Assembly: GCA_027483465.1 (NCBI GenBank)
Contig: JAIXUQ010000005.1
Location: 17,422-81,421 of the forward strand
Reading direction: 5' to 3'
Length of the DNA: 64,000 nucleotides
Source of the DNA: Sphingomonadales bacterium
GTDB lineage: Bacteria; Pseudomonadota; Alphaproteobacteria; Sphingomonadales; Sphingomonadaceae
This document shows, piece after piece, positions 37,064 to 45,487 of this stretch. Every line of letters begins with the position of its first letter. Position 1 is the stretch's first letter. The position numbers and the translations under genes are program-made. Under the pieces are notes generated by a model. It made no database searches. It was not told the origin of the DNA and was given only the letters and a program-made list of their open reading frames with translations.

Positions 37064-37405
37064 TCAGCACTGCTTGTTTTTCGATTTTGCCAGTTCGCGC
37101 CCGGCCAGGGCGCCGGCACCGGCAACCAGTGCGGTTTCCCCCACATTGCCGCCCAGCGCCGCCGTGGCCGCGCCGGCGATCACGGCGCCGGCGATGGCGG
37201 CGCGGGCCTTGGCACGCTTCTTGGCGCGTTGGCATTCCTCCAGGGTCTTGTAGGTCTTGCCGCCGGTTTCATAGAGTTCCGGGATCGGGCTGGTGCCGGC
37301 CGCGCCGGTGGTGGGCGCCGCTGGTTGGCCGGTTTGCGCCATCGCCGGGGTCAGGCTGCTGCCGGCCAGCGCGAGGGCGGTGACAAGATGGATGATCGGG
37401 CGCAT
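37064..37405 (-). CDS. Small exported glycine-zipper-like protein
   Basis: A 113-residue protein with a signal peptide (cleavage near AMAQT), a YETGGKTYKTLEECQRAKKR segment, then a small-residue helix AIAGAVIAGAATAALGGNVG and GAGALAGRELAKSKN, and a terminal Cys. The Gly/Ala spacing suggests glycine-zipper helices that pack in or against a membrane. Function unknown. It converges with the solute-binding lipoprotein gene (7 bases apart) and diverges from another small glycine-rich exported protein. Confidence 0.65.
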   Translation of the reverse strand: MRPIIHLVTALALAGSSLTPAMAQTGQPAAPTTGAAGTSPIPELYETGGKTYKTLEECQRAKKRAKARAAIAGAVIAGAATAALGGNVGETALVAGAGALAGRELAKSKNKQC

Positions 37406-37509
37406 CGGGGTCTCCTCTGGTGCCGTTGCCACGCCAGTGTGCGCCAGCCCGCGCCGGCCGGCAACAGGGTTCAGCAGGGGTTCAGCGTGGCGGGCGCAGC
37501 CTGCCGGCC

Positions 37510-38022
37510 ATGATCCACCGCCGCACCCTTGCCGTTGCCGCCCTGCTGGCGCTTGCCGGCACCGCGCCCGCCGCCGCCCAGCCTGCCGAACTGCTCCGCC
37601 CCGGCCAGCCGGTGGTGTTGCAACCCGGCATGGCTCCGCCCGATGCCACTTTCCCCCGCCCGCGCATCAGTGGCGCGGTCCCGGGCGCGGTGGCTCCCGG
37701 CGCGCTCTACCAGCTCTATGACCAGGCCGCCGCGCCAGCGCCGCTGGCACCGCCGCCGCCCTATGGCTATGCCGCGATGGGCTATGGCGATGGCCCGCCG
37801 CCGCTGGGTGCCGGCGGCTGGCGCAGCGGGCCCTATGCCCATGATGATCCCGGCTGCCGCCCGCCCAGTGGGCGCGGCGCGGCGGTGGGGGCGCTTTCGG
37901 GCGCGGCGCTGGGCTTTGGCCTGGCCAACCGGCGGGAACGCGGCGTCGGCCTGCTGATCGGCGGTCTGGTGGGCGGCCTCACCGGCGCGGCCATCGAACG
38001 CGGCGGCAATCCCTGCCGCTGA
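37510..38022 (+). CDS. Exported glycine-zipper protein of unknown function
   Basis: A 170-residue protein with a signal peptide (cleavage near AAAQP), a Pro/Tyr/Gly-rich middle (PPPPYGYAAMGYGDGPPP), and a C-terminal zipper: RGAAVGALSGAALGFGLANR followed by GVGLLIGGLVGGLTGAAIE. Such tails resemble 17 kDa surface-antigen-type and glycine-zipper domain proteins of the outer envelope. Two Cys (CRPP and the terminal NPCR) could pair. The ATG at 37510 starts directly on the signal peptide. Confidence 0.65.
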   Translation: MIHRRTLAVAALLALAGTAPAAAQPAELLRPGQPVVLQPGMAPPDATFPRPRISGAVPGAVAPGALYQLYDQAAAPAPLAPPPPYGYAAMGYGDGPPPLGAGGWRSGPYAHDDPGCRPPSGRGAAVGALSGAALGFGLANRRERGVGLLIGGLVGGLTGAAIERGGNPCR

Positions 38023-38031
38023 TAACCTGCC

Positions 38032-39822
38032 TTAGCCGGGCGCGTTGATCGCCGCCAGAAAGGCCGCGCCCCAGCTTTCCAGCTTCACCGCGCCCACGCC
38101 CGGAATGCGGGCCATGCCGGCCAGATCGCGCGGCCGGCTGGCGGCCATGGCGCGCAACGTGGCATCGGAAAACACGATATAGGGCGGCACCCCGGCTTCG
38201 GCCGCCAATTGCCGCCGCAACTGGCGCAGCCGTTCGAACAGCGGCTGATCGGCCGCCGCGATTTCCGCATTGCCGGCGCTGCGGCCGCTGGCGCTGCGGC
38301 GCGCGCTGGCCGGTTTTGGGGCCTGTTTCAGCGCGATCGGCACCTCGCCCTTCAGGATCGGCCGTGCCGCCGGGCCCAGCACCAGCCCGCCGCCTTCGGG
38401 ATCCCGCTCCAGCGCGTCCACCGCCTCCAGCTGGCGGGCCAGGTTGCGCCATTGTTCGGCCGGCCAATCGCGGCCGATGCCAAACACGCTGCTGCGATCA
38501 TGGCCGAATTTCGCCACCTTCTCGCTGGCCTTGCCGGCCAGCACATCGATCAGATGCGCAACGCCAAACCGCTGCCCGGTGCGATACACCGCCGAAAGCA
38601 GCTTGCGCGCCGCTTCGGTGGCATCCACCAGGCTGGGCGGGTTGAGGCAATTGTCACAATTCCCGCAGCGTTCGGCCGGGGTTTCGCCGAAATAGCGCAG
38701 CAGCGCGGCGCGGCGGCAGGCGGCGGTGTCCAGAAAGGCGATCAGCGCGTTCATCCGGCGCGTCTCGCTGGCCTTGTGCGCCTCGCTGCCTTCGCCGGCG
38801 GCGATGAAGGCGCGCAGCCGCGCCACATCCTCCCCGCCCCAGATCAGATGCGCCACCGCCGGATCGCCATCGCGCCCGGCCCGCCCGGTTTCCTGATAAT
38901 AGGCCTCGATCGATTTGGGCAGGCCGGCATGGGCAACAAAGCGCACGTCCGGCTTGTCGATCCCCATGCCAAAGGCGATGGTCGCCACCATCACCATGTC
39001 CTCGGCGGTGACGAAATCGGCCTGGTGGCGGCTGCGGGTGATGGCGTCCAGCCCGGCGTGATAGGGGCGGGCGCGGATGCCGGCCTCAGTCAGCCAGCCG
39101 CAAATGGTTTCGGTGGCGGCGCGGGTGGGGGCATAGATGATGCCGGCCTGCCCGGCCTGGCCGGCCAGAAAGGCCAGCAATTGCCGGCGCAGATGATCGC
39201 GCCCGGCCACTTCATAACGGATGTTGGGCCGGTCAAAGCCCGAAAGCCGGATGCGATCGGGCGTGATGCCCAGTTGCACGGCGATATCGCCGCGGGTTTC
39301 GCGATCGGCGGTGGCCGTGAGCGCGATGCGCGGCACCCCGGCCAGGCTGTCACACAGGCCGCGCAGCCGGCGATATTCGGGGCGGAAATCATGGCCCCAC
39401 TGGCTCACGCAATGGGCTTCATCGATGGCGATCAGCGCGATTTCGGTGCGGGCCAGCAAGGTGCCGAACCCATCGGTGAGCGCGCGTTCGGGCGAGACAT
39501 AGAGAAGATCAAGCTGGCCATCGGCCATGTCACGCCACACCTGCCCGGCATCGGCTGACTGGCTGTTGAGCGTGGCGGCGCGCACGCCGGCGGCCTTGAG
39601 CGCGCGCACCTGGTCTTCCATCAGGGCGATCAGCGGCGAAATCACGATGCCGGTGCCCGGCCGCATCAGTGCCGGCAACTGATAGCAAATGGATTTGCCG
39701 GCGCCGGTGGGCATGATCGCCAGCACGTCGCGGCCGGCCAGCACATCGGCCACGATGGCTTCCTGGTCCCCACGAAATCCATCGTGGCCAAACACGCGCT
39801 TCAGCATTTCGCGGGGGGTCAT
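38032..39822 (-). CDS. recQ: ATP-dependent DNA helicase RecQ
   Basis: A 596-residue superfamily 2 helicase acting in recombination repair and restart of stalled forks. Motif I is MPTGAGKSICYQLPAL, motif II DEAHCVSQWGHDFRPEYR, motif VI YYQETGRAGRDG. The RecQ-Ct zinc region follows (CRRAALLRYF, then CGNCDNC), then the winged helix and a C-terminal HRDC domain (ending ESWGAAFLAAINAPG). Length matches the family. Confidence 0.96.
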   Translation of the reverse strand: MTPREMLKRVFGHDGFRGDQEAIVADVLAGRDVLAIMPTGAGKSICYQLPALMRPGTGIVISPLIALMEDQVRALKAAGVRAATLNSQSADAGQVWRDMADGQLDLLYVSPERALTDGFGTLLARTEIALIAIDEAHCVSQWGHDFRPEYRRLRGLCDSLAGVPRIALTATADRETRGDIAVQLGITPDRIRLSGFDRPNIRYEVAGRDHLRRQLLAFLAGQAGQAGIIYAPTRAATETICGWLTEAGIRARPYHAGLDAITRSRHQADFVTAEDMVMVATIAFGMGIDKPDVRFVAHAGLPKSIEAYYQETGRAGRDGDPAVAHLIWGGEDVARLRAFIAAGEGSEAHKASETRRMNALIAFLDTAACRRAALLRYFGETPAERCGNCDNCLNPPSLVDATEAARKLLSAVYRTGQRFGVAHLIDVLAGKASEKVAKFGHDRSSVFGIGRDWPAEQWRNLARQLEAVDALERDPEGGGLVLGPAARPILKGEVPIALKQAPKPASARRSASGRSAGNAEIAAADQPLFERLRQLRRQLAAEAGVPPYIVFSDATLRAMAASRPRDLAGMARIPGVGAVKLESWGAAFLAAINAPG

Positions 39823-39870
39823 GCCGCCAGCGATAGCGGCAGCAGCGCCGGCCTGCTATGGGCTTGCGGC

Positions 39871-40875
39871 ATGGAGCGTGCGAAAAAGCCGTGGACCCGC
39901 CGGCTGGCCGGCTGGGCGGCGCCGCTGCTGCTGATCCCGGCGGCGCTGGCCGTGCTGTGGCTGGAACTGGTGCCGGCGCGGGCCGGGCCGTTGGCGCCGG
40001 AGCGGCCGGTGGCGGTGAGCGCCCGGCCGCTGGCCGGCAGCGGCAGCCGCATCGGCCCCTTCACCCTGCTGGCCGGGCTGGAACTGGGCAGCGATGATGC
40101 CGATTTCGGCGGGCTTTCCGGGCTGGCGGCGGCGGGCAATGGCCAGATCGTGGCGATCACCGATGCTGGCCAGTGGCTGGGTTTTGCCCCGGTGCTGGCC
40201 GATGGACGGCTGGTGGGTGTGGCCGGCGCGCGCATGGCCGGCCTGGTCGATGGCGAGACCAAGGCCGACCGGGATGCCGAGGCGGTGGTGCTGCTGCCCG
40301 ATGGCGGCATGCTGATCAGCATGGAGCAGCAGCACCGCATCCTGGTGATGGCCGGGCAGCGCCCGCCGTTCCGGCCGCTGCCCACGATCTTCCACACGCT
40401 GGCGGCAAGCTGGCCACGCAACGGCGGCGGCGAATCGCTGGCCCGGCTGCCCGATGGCCAGTTGCTGTGGCTGTCGGAGGATGCGCGCCGGCCCGATGGG
40501 CTGGCGGTGGCGCTGCTGTGGCGGCCGGGCCAGCCGCCGCGCGCCATCGGCGTGCCGGTGCCGGCCGGCTTTGCCCCCACCGATATCACGGTGCTGGATG
40601 ATCACCGCCTGCTGGCGCTGCACCGCAAGTTCGATGGCACCACGGTGGCGGCGGCGATCACGCTGGTGGATCTGGCCCCGGTGCTGGCCGGCGGGGCGGC
40701 GGCGACCAGCACCGAACTGGCGCGCTGGGGGCCGGGCGGGCCGTGGCCGGTGGACAATATGGAGGGCCTCACCCTGGTGCGCGACGGCGCGCGCACCATT
40801 GTCTATGTCTGCTCCGACGACAATTTCAACCGCGCGCAGCGGAGCCTGTTGCTGCAACTGGAACTGGCAGACTGA
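39871..40875 (+). CDS. Esterase-like activity of phytase family protein
   Basis: A 334-residue protein with an N-terminal membrane segment (about residues 12-32, uncleaved or signal) and a beta-propeller-like body. Blocks such as FGGLSGLAAAGNGQIVAITD, DRDAEAVVLLPDGGMLISME, GGESLARLPDGQLLWLSED and VDNMEGLTLVRDGARTIVYV fit the phytase-like esterase family, in which SGL, DAE and NxEGL motifs line the pocket. Substrate unknown; likely periplasmic or membrane-anchored. It is divergent from recQ. Confidence 0.7.
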   Translation: MERAKKPWTRRLAGWAAPLLLIPAALAVLWLELVPARAGPLAPERPVAVSARPLAGSGSRIGPFTLLAGLELGSDDADFGGLSGLAAAGNGQIVAITDAGQWLGFAPVLADGRLVGVAGARMAGLVDGETKADRDAEAVVLLPDGGMLISMEQQHRILVMAGQRPPFRPLPTIFHTLAASWPRNGGGESLARLPDGQLLWLSEDARRPDGLAVALLWRPGQPPRAIGVPVPAGFAPTDITVLDDHRLLALHRKFDGTTVAAAITLVDLAPVLAGGAAATSTELARWGPGGPWPVDNMEGLTLVRDGARTIVYVCSDDNFNRAQRSLLLQLELAD

Positions 40876-40898
40876 CATTCCGCCACAGACGCACGAAA

Positions 40899-40923
40899 GC
40901 GGCCGGAGCAGGGCCCCGGCCGC
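40899..40923. terminator. Hairpin between the phytase-like gene and rpmB
   Basis: GCGGCCGG pairs with CCGGCCGC across a nine-base loop between two convergent genes. On the minus strand three T follow, on the plus strand none, so it is at best a weak intrinsic terminator for rpmB. Confidence 0.4.
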
Positions 40924-40952
40924 CATCATGCGCAAGGCGCGGCGCGCAGCCC

Positions 40953-41243
40953 TCAGGCCGCGGCGGCGAGCTTCTTGCTGATTTCCTTCTTCAGCTTGAC
41001 GCAGCGGTCAGACAGCAGCTCGTCGCTGGTCTTCAGCAGCCAATTGTCCAGCCCGCCGACATGCTCCACCGAACGCAGGCCGTTCATCGACACGCGCAGC
41101 CGCACGCCGCGGCCCAGCGCATCGGAAATCAGCGTCACATTCTGCAGGTTGGGCAGGAAAGTGCGCTTGGTCTTGTTGTTGGCGTGGGACACGTTGTGGC
41201 CGATCTGGCGGCCCTTGGCGGTCAGTTCGCAAACGCGCGACAT
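40953..41243 (-). CDS. rpmB: 50S ribosomal protein L28
   Basis: A 96-residue ribosomal protein opening [20 protein letters not shown], followed by [15 protein letters not shown] and [17 protein letters not shown], the L28 signature. The C-terminus is extended and Lys/Ala-rich, as in other alphaproteobacteria. The first Cys is present, but the other zinc ligands of the Cys-rich L28 form are not, so this is a zinc-free version. An upstream in-frame ATG at 41303 was rejected as non-conserved. Confidence 0.97.
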   Translation of the reverse strand: MSRVCELTAKGRQIGHNVSHANNKTKRTFLPNLQNVTLISDALGRGVRLRVSMNGLRSVEHVGGLDNWLLKTSDELLSDRCVKLKKEISKKLAAAA

Positions 41244-41438
41244 GGGAAACGTCCTTGGTGCAAAAATCGTGAACCGAATCTGTGGACGCAGCACGACCCG
41301 CAATCGGGGCGGTCTGCAACAGGGGGCGGCGCATAGCCCAGCCGGGCGCGGGCGTCAACCATGGCGGCGGCCCGGGCATCCGGCCCCACCGCTGCCAAAC
41401 TCTGGGGCTGGACGGGGCAGCGCTGCCGGTGCAGAACC

Positions 41439-41723
41439 ATGGCCATGCCCTGGTTTGCCATCCACTGCATCGACAAGCCCGATTCGGCCGATCTGCGCGC
41501 CGAAAACCGGCCCGCGCACCTCGCCCATATCAATGACCACAAGGATCAGGTGTTGGTGGCGGGGCCGCTGCTGCGCCCTGATGGCCGGGCGATGGGCAGC
41601 CTGTTGATCATGGAATTTGATGATCGCGACGCCGCCATCGCCTTTGCCAATGCCGATCCTTATCATCAGGCCGGCCTGTTCGAAAGCCGGTCGATCACCA
41701 ACTGGCACAAGGTGTTGCCGTAA
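41439..41723 (+). CDS. YciI-family protein
   Basis: A 94-residue ferredoxin-like-fold protein. Family blocks are WFAIHCIDKPDS at the start, RPAHLAHINDHKDQVLVAGP with the conserved His/Asp pair, a GSLLIMEF strand and ANADPYHQAGLFES near the end. YciI proteins are small dimeric enzymes or accessory proteins of uncertain role. An ATG at 41445 is also possible. It converges with an alpha/beta hydrolase gene, with 2 bases between the stops. Confidence 0.85.
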   Translation: MAMPWFAIHCIDKPDSADLRAENRPAHLAHINDHKDQVLVAGPLLRPDGRAMGSLLIMEFDDRDAAIAFANADPYHQAGLFESRSITNWHKVLP

Positions 41724-41725
41724 GA

Positions 41726-42865
41726 TCAGCCGGTGCGGGCCAGCCAGTCGGTCACCAGCCCCGCTGCCGTGCGCAGATGATCGGGCTGGAAGGCATAATA
41801 ATGGGTGGCGCCCTTCACCTCGTGCAGTTCGCGCGATGCGGCATTGGGCACGCACGCAAACAGGCGCCGCGTGTGGCTGGGCGTGCAGGCATCATCGGCG
41901 CTGTTGCCCACCACCAGCACCGGCACGCGGATGCGGTGGCCCACCTTCAGTGCACAGGCGTTGGATTTCAGGCTCCATTGCGACAGCCATGAGCGCAGGG
42001 TGGTGAAGCGGCCCAGCCCGCCGGGCGAATCGTTGATCAGCCGGGGATCGCCCAGATAGCAGCGGCCCGGCGCGCGGTCGTTGGCATCCACCGCCGGATC
42101 GAGCCAGCAGGGCGCCGCCATGGTGCCGTGCACGATGAAGGCGCGTTCGGCATGCGGGCCCTCGTTGGCTTTCAGCGCCGCCAGCTGCGCTTCAGCCCAG
42201 GCGGTGATGCGATTGGATCGCGCCACCTGCCGGGTGGCATAGGCGGCCAGAAATTCCGCGCTGTATGGCGGCTGCGGGCATTCGCGGCTGTAGAGATGCC
42301 ACTGGGGATCGCGCACCGGCCCGGCCTCGTCGATCACCGCGGCATCCAGCCATTCGGTGAGCGTCTGGCTGCGCGAGACATGGGCGGCCAGCAGCATGAT
42401 GCCATCCACCGGCGGCAGTTTCGCCGCAGCCAGCGGGAAGGGCTCACCGGCCGGCGTGTGGGTCACCTGCGGGTCGGCCGCCTCGGCCTGGTAGAACAGC
42501 GCCAGGCTGCCGCCGCCCGACCAGCCGGCCAGCACCACGCGGGCATAGCCCAGCACCTCGCGGCAATGCGCCACCCAGCGCCCCAGATCGACCGCGACCT
42601 TTTCCATGATCAGCGCCGAATCATTGTTGGGATAGCGCGAGACGGCGGTGAGCACATGGCAGCCGGCCTCGGCCAGCGCGCCGGGCAGCGGCAGATAATG
42701 CATGATGCCCATCGGGTGCATGAAGATCACGATGGTGTCAGACGGCGTCTCGGGCTTCAGATGATGCGCCTGCAACGCCACCACGCCATCGATGCCGCCA
42801 TAGGTGTCGCGCAGGCCCACCGCCTCGCGAAAGGCGATCAGCAGCGGGATGCGGGCAAAGCTCAC
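41726..42865 (-). CDS. Alpha/beta hydrolase
   Basis: A 379-residue cytoplasmic hydrolase. The nucleophile elbow is GWSGGGS; an early IFMHPMGIMHYLPLPG forms the oxyanion region; late blocks VLVVGNSADDACTP (Asp) and GATHYYAFQ (His) complete a Ser-Asp-His triad. It is coupled to the upstream VOC-family gene by an ATGA overlap, suggesting that the two enzymes act on the same compound, as in ring-cleavage pathways where an extradiol dioxygenase is followed by a hydrolase. This pathway is an inference from gene order. Confidence 0.75.
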   Translation of the reverse strand: MSFARIPLLIAFREAVGLRDTYGGIDGVVALQAHHLKPETPSDTIVIFMHPMGIMHYLPLPGALAEAGCHVLTAVSRYPNNDSALIMEKVAVDLGRWVAHCREVLGYARVVLAGWSGGGSLALFYQAEAADPQVTHTPAGEPFPLAAAKLPPVDGIMLLAAHVSRSQTLTEWLDAAVIDEAGPVRDPQWHLYSRECPQPPYSAEFLAAYATRQVARSNRITAWAEAQLAALKANEGPHAERAFIVHGTMAAPCWLDPAVDANDRAPGRCYLGDPRLINDSPGGLGRFTTLRSWLSQWSLKSNACALKVGHRIRVPVLVVGNSADDACTPSHTRRLFACVPNAASRELHEVKGATHYYAFQPDHLRTAAGLVTDWLARTG

Positions 42866-43389
42866 GCGGCGCGCCCTTCGGCGCGGGCGGCGGCCTTGCG
42901 CGCCGTCCAGGCCTGAAGCACGGCATGGGCGGCCTTGGCGTCTTCCGCCAGAATGGCATCATGGCGGGCCACGCGCGCAGTGATCTCAAGGGGCAGGCCG
43001 TTGGGATCGGCGAAATAGACCGATTTCACGAAGCCATGATCGATCGGCCCGAAACAGGGCACCCCGGCGGCGTTCAGTTTCGCCTGCCATTCCAGCAGCC
43101 GCGCCTCGTCCTCGGCTTCGAAAGCGACATGCCGGTCAAAGCCGTGGACCAGCGCAAAATCGCCGTCCTTCACGCTGTTGGGGGCATCGAAGAAGGCGAT
43201 GAACTTGCCATCGCCCATGCGGAAAAACAGGTGGACGAACGGGTTGGGCAGGCGCGATCCGGGTTCCTGCTCCTCCTGCACGACGGCGGCCAGCGGCAGG
43301 CCCAGCACATCCTCATAGAAGGCGCGCGTTTCCTCGGCATCGCGGCAGCGATAGGCGCTGTGGTGGATGCCGGTGAGCGGGGTGGTCAT
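42862..43389 (-). CDS. VOC-superfamily (glyoxalase/bleomycin resistance/dioxygenase) protein
   Basis: A 175-residue protein with two beta-alpha-beta-beta-beta modules. The first opens GIHHSAYRCRDAEETRAFYE (metal-ligand His), the second contains FDRHVAFEAEDEARLLEW and SVYFADPNGLPLEIT (Glu ligand). The ligand pattern fits metal-dependent VOC enzymes such as glyoxalases and type I extradiol dioxygenases. A strong GGAGG ribosome site precedes the ATG. It is followed by a coupled hydrolase gene and diverges from the permuted flavoprotein gene. Confidence 0.8.
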   Translation of the reverse strand: MTTPLTGIHHSAYRCRDAEETRAFYEDVLGLPLAAVVQEEQEPGSRLPNPFVHLFFRMGDGKFIAFFDAPNSVKDGDFALVHGFDRHVAFEAEDEARLLEWQAKLNAAGVPCFGPIDHGFVKSVYFADPNGLPLEITARVARHDAILAEDAKAAHAVLQAWTARKAAARAEGRAA

Positions 43390-43500
43390 GGCGCGTATCC
43401 TCCAATCCTGACTTTTCCGCCAGACTTGCACAGGGTTGATGCCGCGCCAAGCCTGCCCAAGTTGCGAACGGGTGCGGGCACAGCCGCCGGGGGGAAGGCC

Positions 43501-44652
43501 ATGATGATCAATCGCCGCCAGATCGCGCTGGGTTTCGCCGGGCTGGCCGCCGCCCCGGCGTTGGCCCAGGCCGGCTTTGCCCCGCGCGCCGCCATCGCGC
43601 CGCTGGATGCCCGGCCTGGCCGGCTGATGCGGATCAGCGTGTGCCTGCGCCCGTTCCGCGCCGCCGGCCCGCGCATTGCCGCCGAACGCCTGGCCGGCCG
43701 GCTGGTGATCCATCATTATGGCCATGGCGGCAGCGGCTGGTCGCTGGGCTGGGGTTCGGCCGCCGCCGCCGTGCCGCTGGCGTTGCAGGCCGGGGCGAAA
43801 GCGGTGGCGGTGGTGGGCGCCGGCGCCATCGGCCTCACCACCGCGATCACCGCCCAGCGCATGGGCCTGGCTGTCACCATCTATGCCCAGGATCGTTTTC
43901 CCGATGTGCGCTCGGCCCGCGCCACCGGCACCTGGACGCCGCACAGCCGCATTGCCATGGACGGCGCGGTGGATGCCGGCTTTGCTGCCCGCTGGGAGGC
44001 GATGGCCCGGCGCAGCTGGGCCGTGCACCAGGCCTATCTGGGCCGCGCCGGCACGCCGGTGGCGTTCATGGACCGCTATATGCTCTCCGATGCGCCGCCA
44101 CAGCGCCGGCCCAAGGATGCGGTGCCGCTGCCCGGTGGCGGCACCGACACCTTCGTGAATTACGAGGAGCGCATCGCCGACATCAGCCCGCGCAGCGAAA
44201 CGCTTGGCCCCGGCGCGCATCCCTTTGCCGTGGCCCATGCCCGCCGGGGCAGCATGATGACGTTCAATGTCGCCCAGCTGGCAGCGACGCTGGAACAGGA
44301 ATTTCTCGCCGCCGGCGGCCGTTTCGTGCCGATCACGCTGGCCAGCCCGGCCGATTTCGCCCGCATCCCCGAACGGGTGATCTTCAACTGCACCGGCTAT
44401 GGCGCCCGTGCCCTGATGCGGGATGACAGCATCATCCCGGTGCGCGGCCAGATCGGCTGGCTGCCGCCGCAACCGGAACTGACCTACGGGCTCTATTACC
44501 GCGACATCAACATGGTGCCGCGCCCGGATGGCATCGTGGTGCAGGATGTCGGCGCCAGCGAGGCGGTGGGCTTCAACGATGCCGACGAGGCGCCCGATCC
44601 GGCCGCCGCGGCGGCTGCGGTGGCGGTGATCGCCGGGCTTTACCGCGCCTGA
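43501..44652 (+). CDS. Exported D-amino-acid-oxidase-like flavoprotein with permuted domain order
   Basis: A 383-residue protein with a Tat-like signal (NRRQIALGFAGLA). The FAD-binding dinucleotide motif VVGAGAIG is not N-terminal but at residues 104-111. Before it, at residues 49-90, lies the segment that closes canonical D-amino-acid oxidases: LRPFRAAGPRI and HHYGHGGSGWSLGWGSA. After the Rossmann motif come YAQDRFPDVRSARATGTW, FNCTGYGARAL and PVRGQIGW in normal order, and the protein ends where the canonical C-terminal segment would begin. It is therefore a circular permutation of the DAO fold. Oxidation of a D-amino acid or similar amine is likely but unproven. Its stop overlaps ubiG by 13 bases (convergent). 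Confidence 0.8.
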   Translation: MMINRRQIALGFAGLAAAPALAQAGFAPRAAIAPLDARPGRLMRISVCLRPFRAAGPRIAAERLAGRLVIHHYGHGGSGWSLGWGSAAAAVPLALQAGAKAVAVVGAGAIGLTTAITAQRMGLAVTIYAQDRFPDVRSARATGTWTPHSRIAMDGAVDAGFAARWEAMARRSWAVHQAYLGRAGTPVAFMDRYMLSDAPPQRRPKDAVPLPGGGTDTFVNYEERIADISPRSETLGPGAHPFAVAHARRGSMMTFNVAQLAATLEQEFLAAGGRFVPITLASPADFARIPERVIFNCTGYGARALMRDDSIIPVRGQIGWLPPQPELTYGLYYRDINMVPRPDGIVVQDVGASEAVGFNDADEAPDPAAAAAAVAVIAGLYRA

Positions 44653-45383
44653 GCTTTCGTGGCGGTGAGGAAATAATTCACCGAAACATCGCGGCCGATC
44701 ACGAAGCCCTTGCCCGGCCGCCAGCTGAGGCCGGCCGGTTCGCCCGGCGTCAGGCCGGCGTGGGTGAGGGCCTCGGCCAGTTCGGCCGGGGTGAAGAACC
44801 GGTTCCAGTCATGCGCGCCCCGGGGGATGGAGCGGGTGACATATTCCGCCCCGGCGATCACCACCGCCCAACTGGCCGGCGTGCGGTTGGGCGTGGAAAA
44901 CACCGCCAGGCCGCCGGGCTTCAGCAGTTGCGCGATGGCGGCGAAAAACGCATCGCGCCCAGCCACATGCTCCACCACCTCAAGGCAGGTGATCAGATCA
45001 AAGCGCGCGCCGCCGGCGGCCAGCTCCTCGACGGCGATGCACTGATAATCAATGGCCAGGCCCTGGCCATCGGCATGGGCGCGGGCGGCGGCGATATTCT
45101 CCGCCGCGGCATCGATGGCGCTGGTGGCGGCGCCCATGCGCGCCAGCGGCTCGGCCATCAGCCCGGCGCCGCAGCCGACATCCAGCGCCGCCAGTCCGGC
45201 CAGCGGCCGCCGGCTGCGCGCATCCAGCCCGAAATGCGCCAGCGCCAGCCCACGGATATGCGCCACCCGCACCGGGGTGATGCGGTGCAGCATCGCCGAT
45301 GTGCCCCTGGGGTTCCACCAATCGGCGGCAAGCTTGCCGAAGAAGGCGGCTTCATCGGGGTTGATGCTGGCGGCTTGAGACAT
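44640..45383 (-). CDS. ubiG: Ubiquinone biosynthesis O-methyltransferase
   Basis: A 247-residue SAM-dependent enzyme that carries out both O-methylations of ubiquinone synthesis. It has WWNPRGTSAMLHRITPVRV, the SAM motif LDVGCGAGLMAEPLARMGA, DLITCLEVVEHV and SRSIPRGAHDW-like TRSIPRGAHDWNRFF, all typical of UbiG. The ATG at 45383 was chosen; a further in-frame ATG at 45479 lies in the lysC promoter region and adds non-conserved sequence. Membrane-associated cytoplasmic enzyme. Confidence 0.95.
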   Translation of the reverse strand: MSQAASINPDEAAFFGKLAADWWNPRGTSAMLHRITPVRVAHIRGLALAHFGLDARSRRPLAGLAALDVGCGAGLMAEPLARMGAATSAIDAAAENIAAARAHADGQGLAIDYQCIAVEELAAGGARFDLITCLEVVEHVAGRDAFFAAIAQLLKPGGLAVFSTPNRTPASWAVVIAGAEYVTRSIPRGAHDWNRFFTPAELAEALTHAGLTPGEPAGLSWRPGKGFVIGRDVSVNYFLTATKAQAR

Positions 45384-45413
45384 TTTCTTGCGTCCGGTTG
45401 GAACAGGGCTTTC

Positions 45414-45442
45414 TTGCCAATGCCCCTCCACGTTCCTATCAG
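45414..45442 (+). promoter_or_regulatory. Possible promoter of the lysC operon
   Basis: TTGCCA (45414-45419) and TATCAG (45437-45442) are separated by 17 bases in the gap between divergent ubiG and lysC. The elements are reasonable sigma-70-like matches. CTTGCC (45413-45418) and GGCAAG (45442-45447) form an inverted repeat that brackets the spacer and could be an operator. Confidence 0.4.
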
Positions 45443-45487
45443 GCAAGGGCAATAGTGTAGCAGGCTTATCGAAGGACATTGCCGGCC

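Noticed and set aside
41244..41438. A tRNA or small RNA gene between rpmB and the YciI gene
   Set aside because: No cloverleaf arms or T-loop consensus could be built in the gap. It probably just holds the two divergent promoters.
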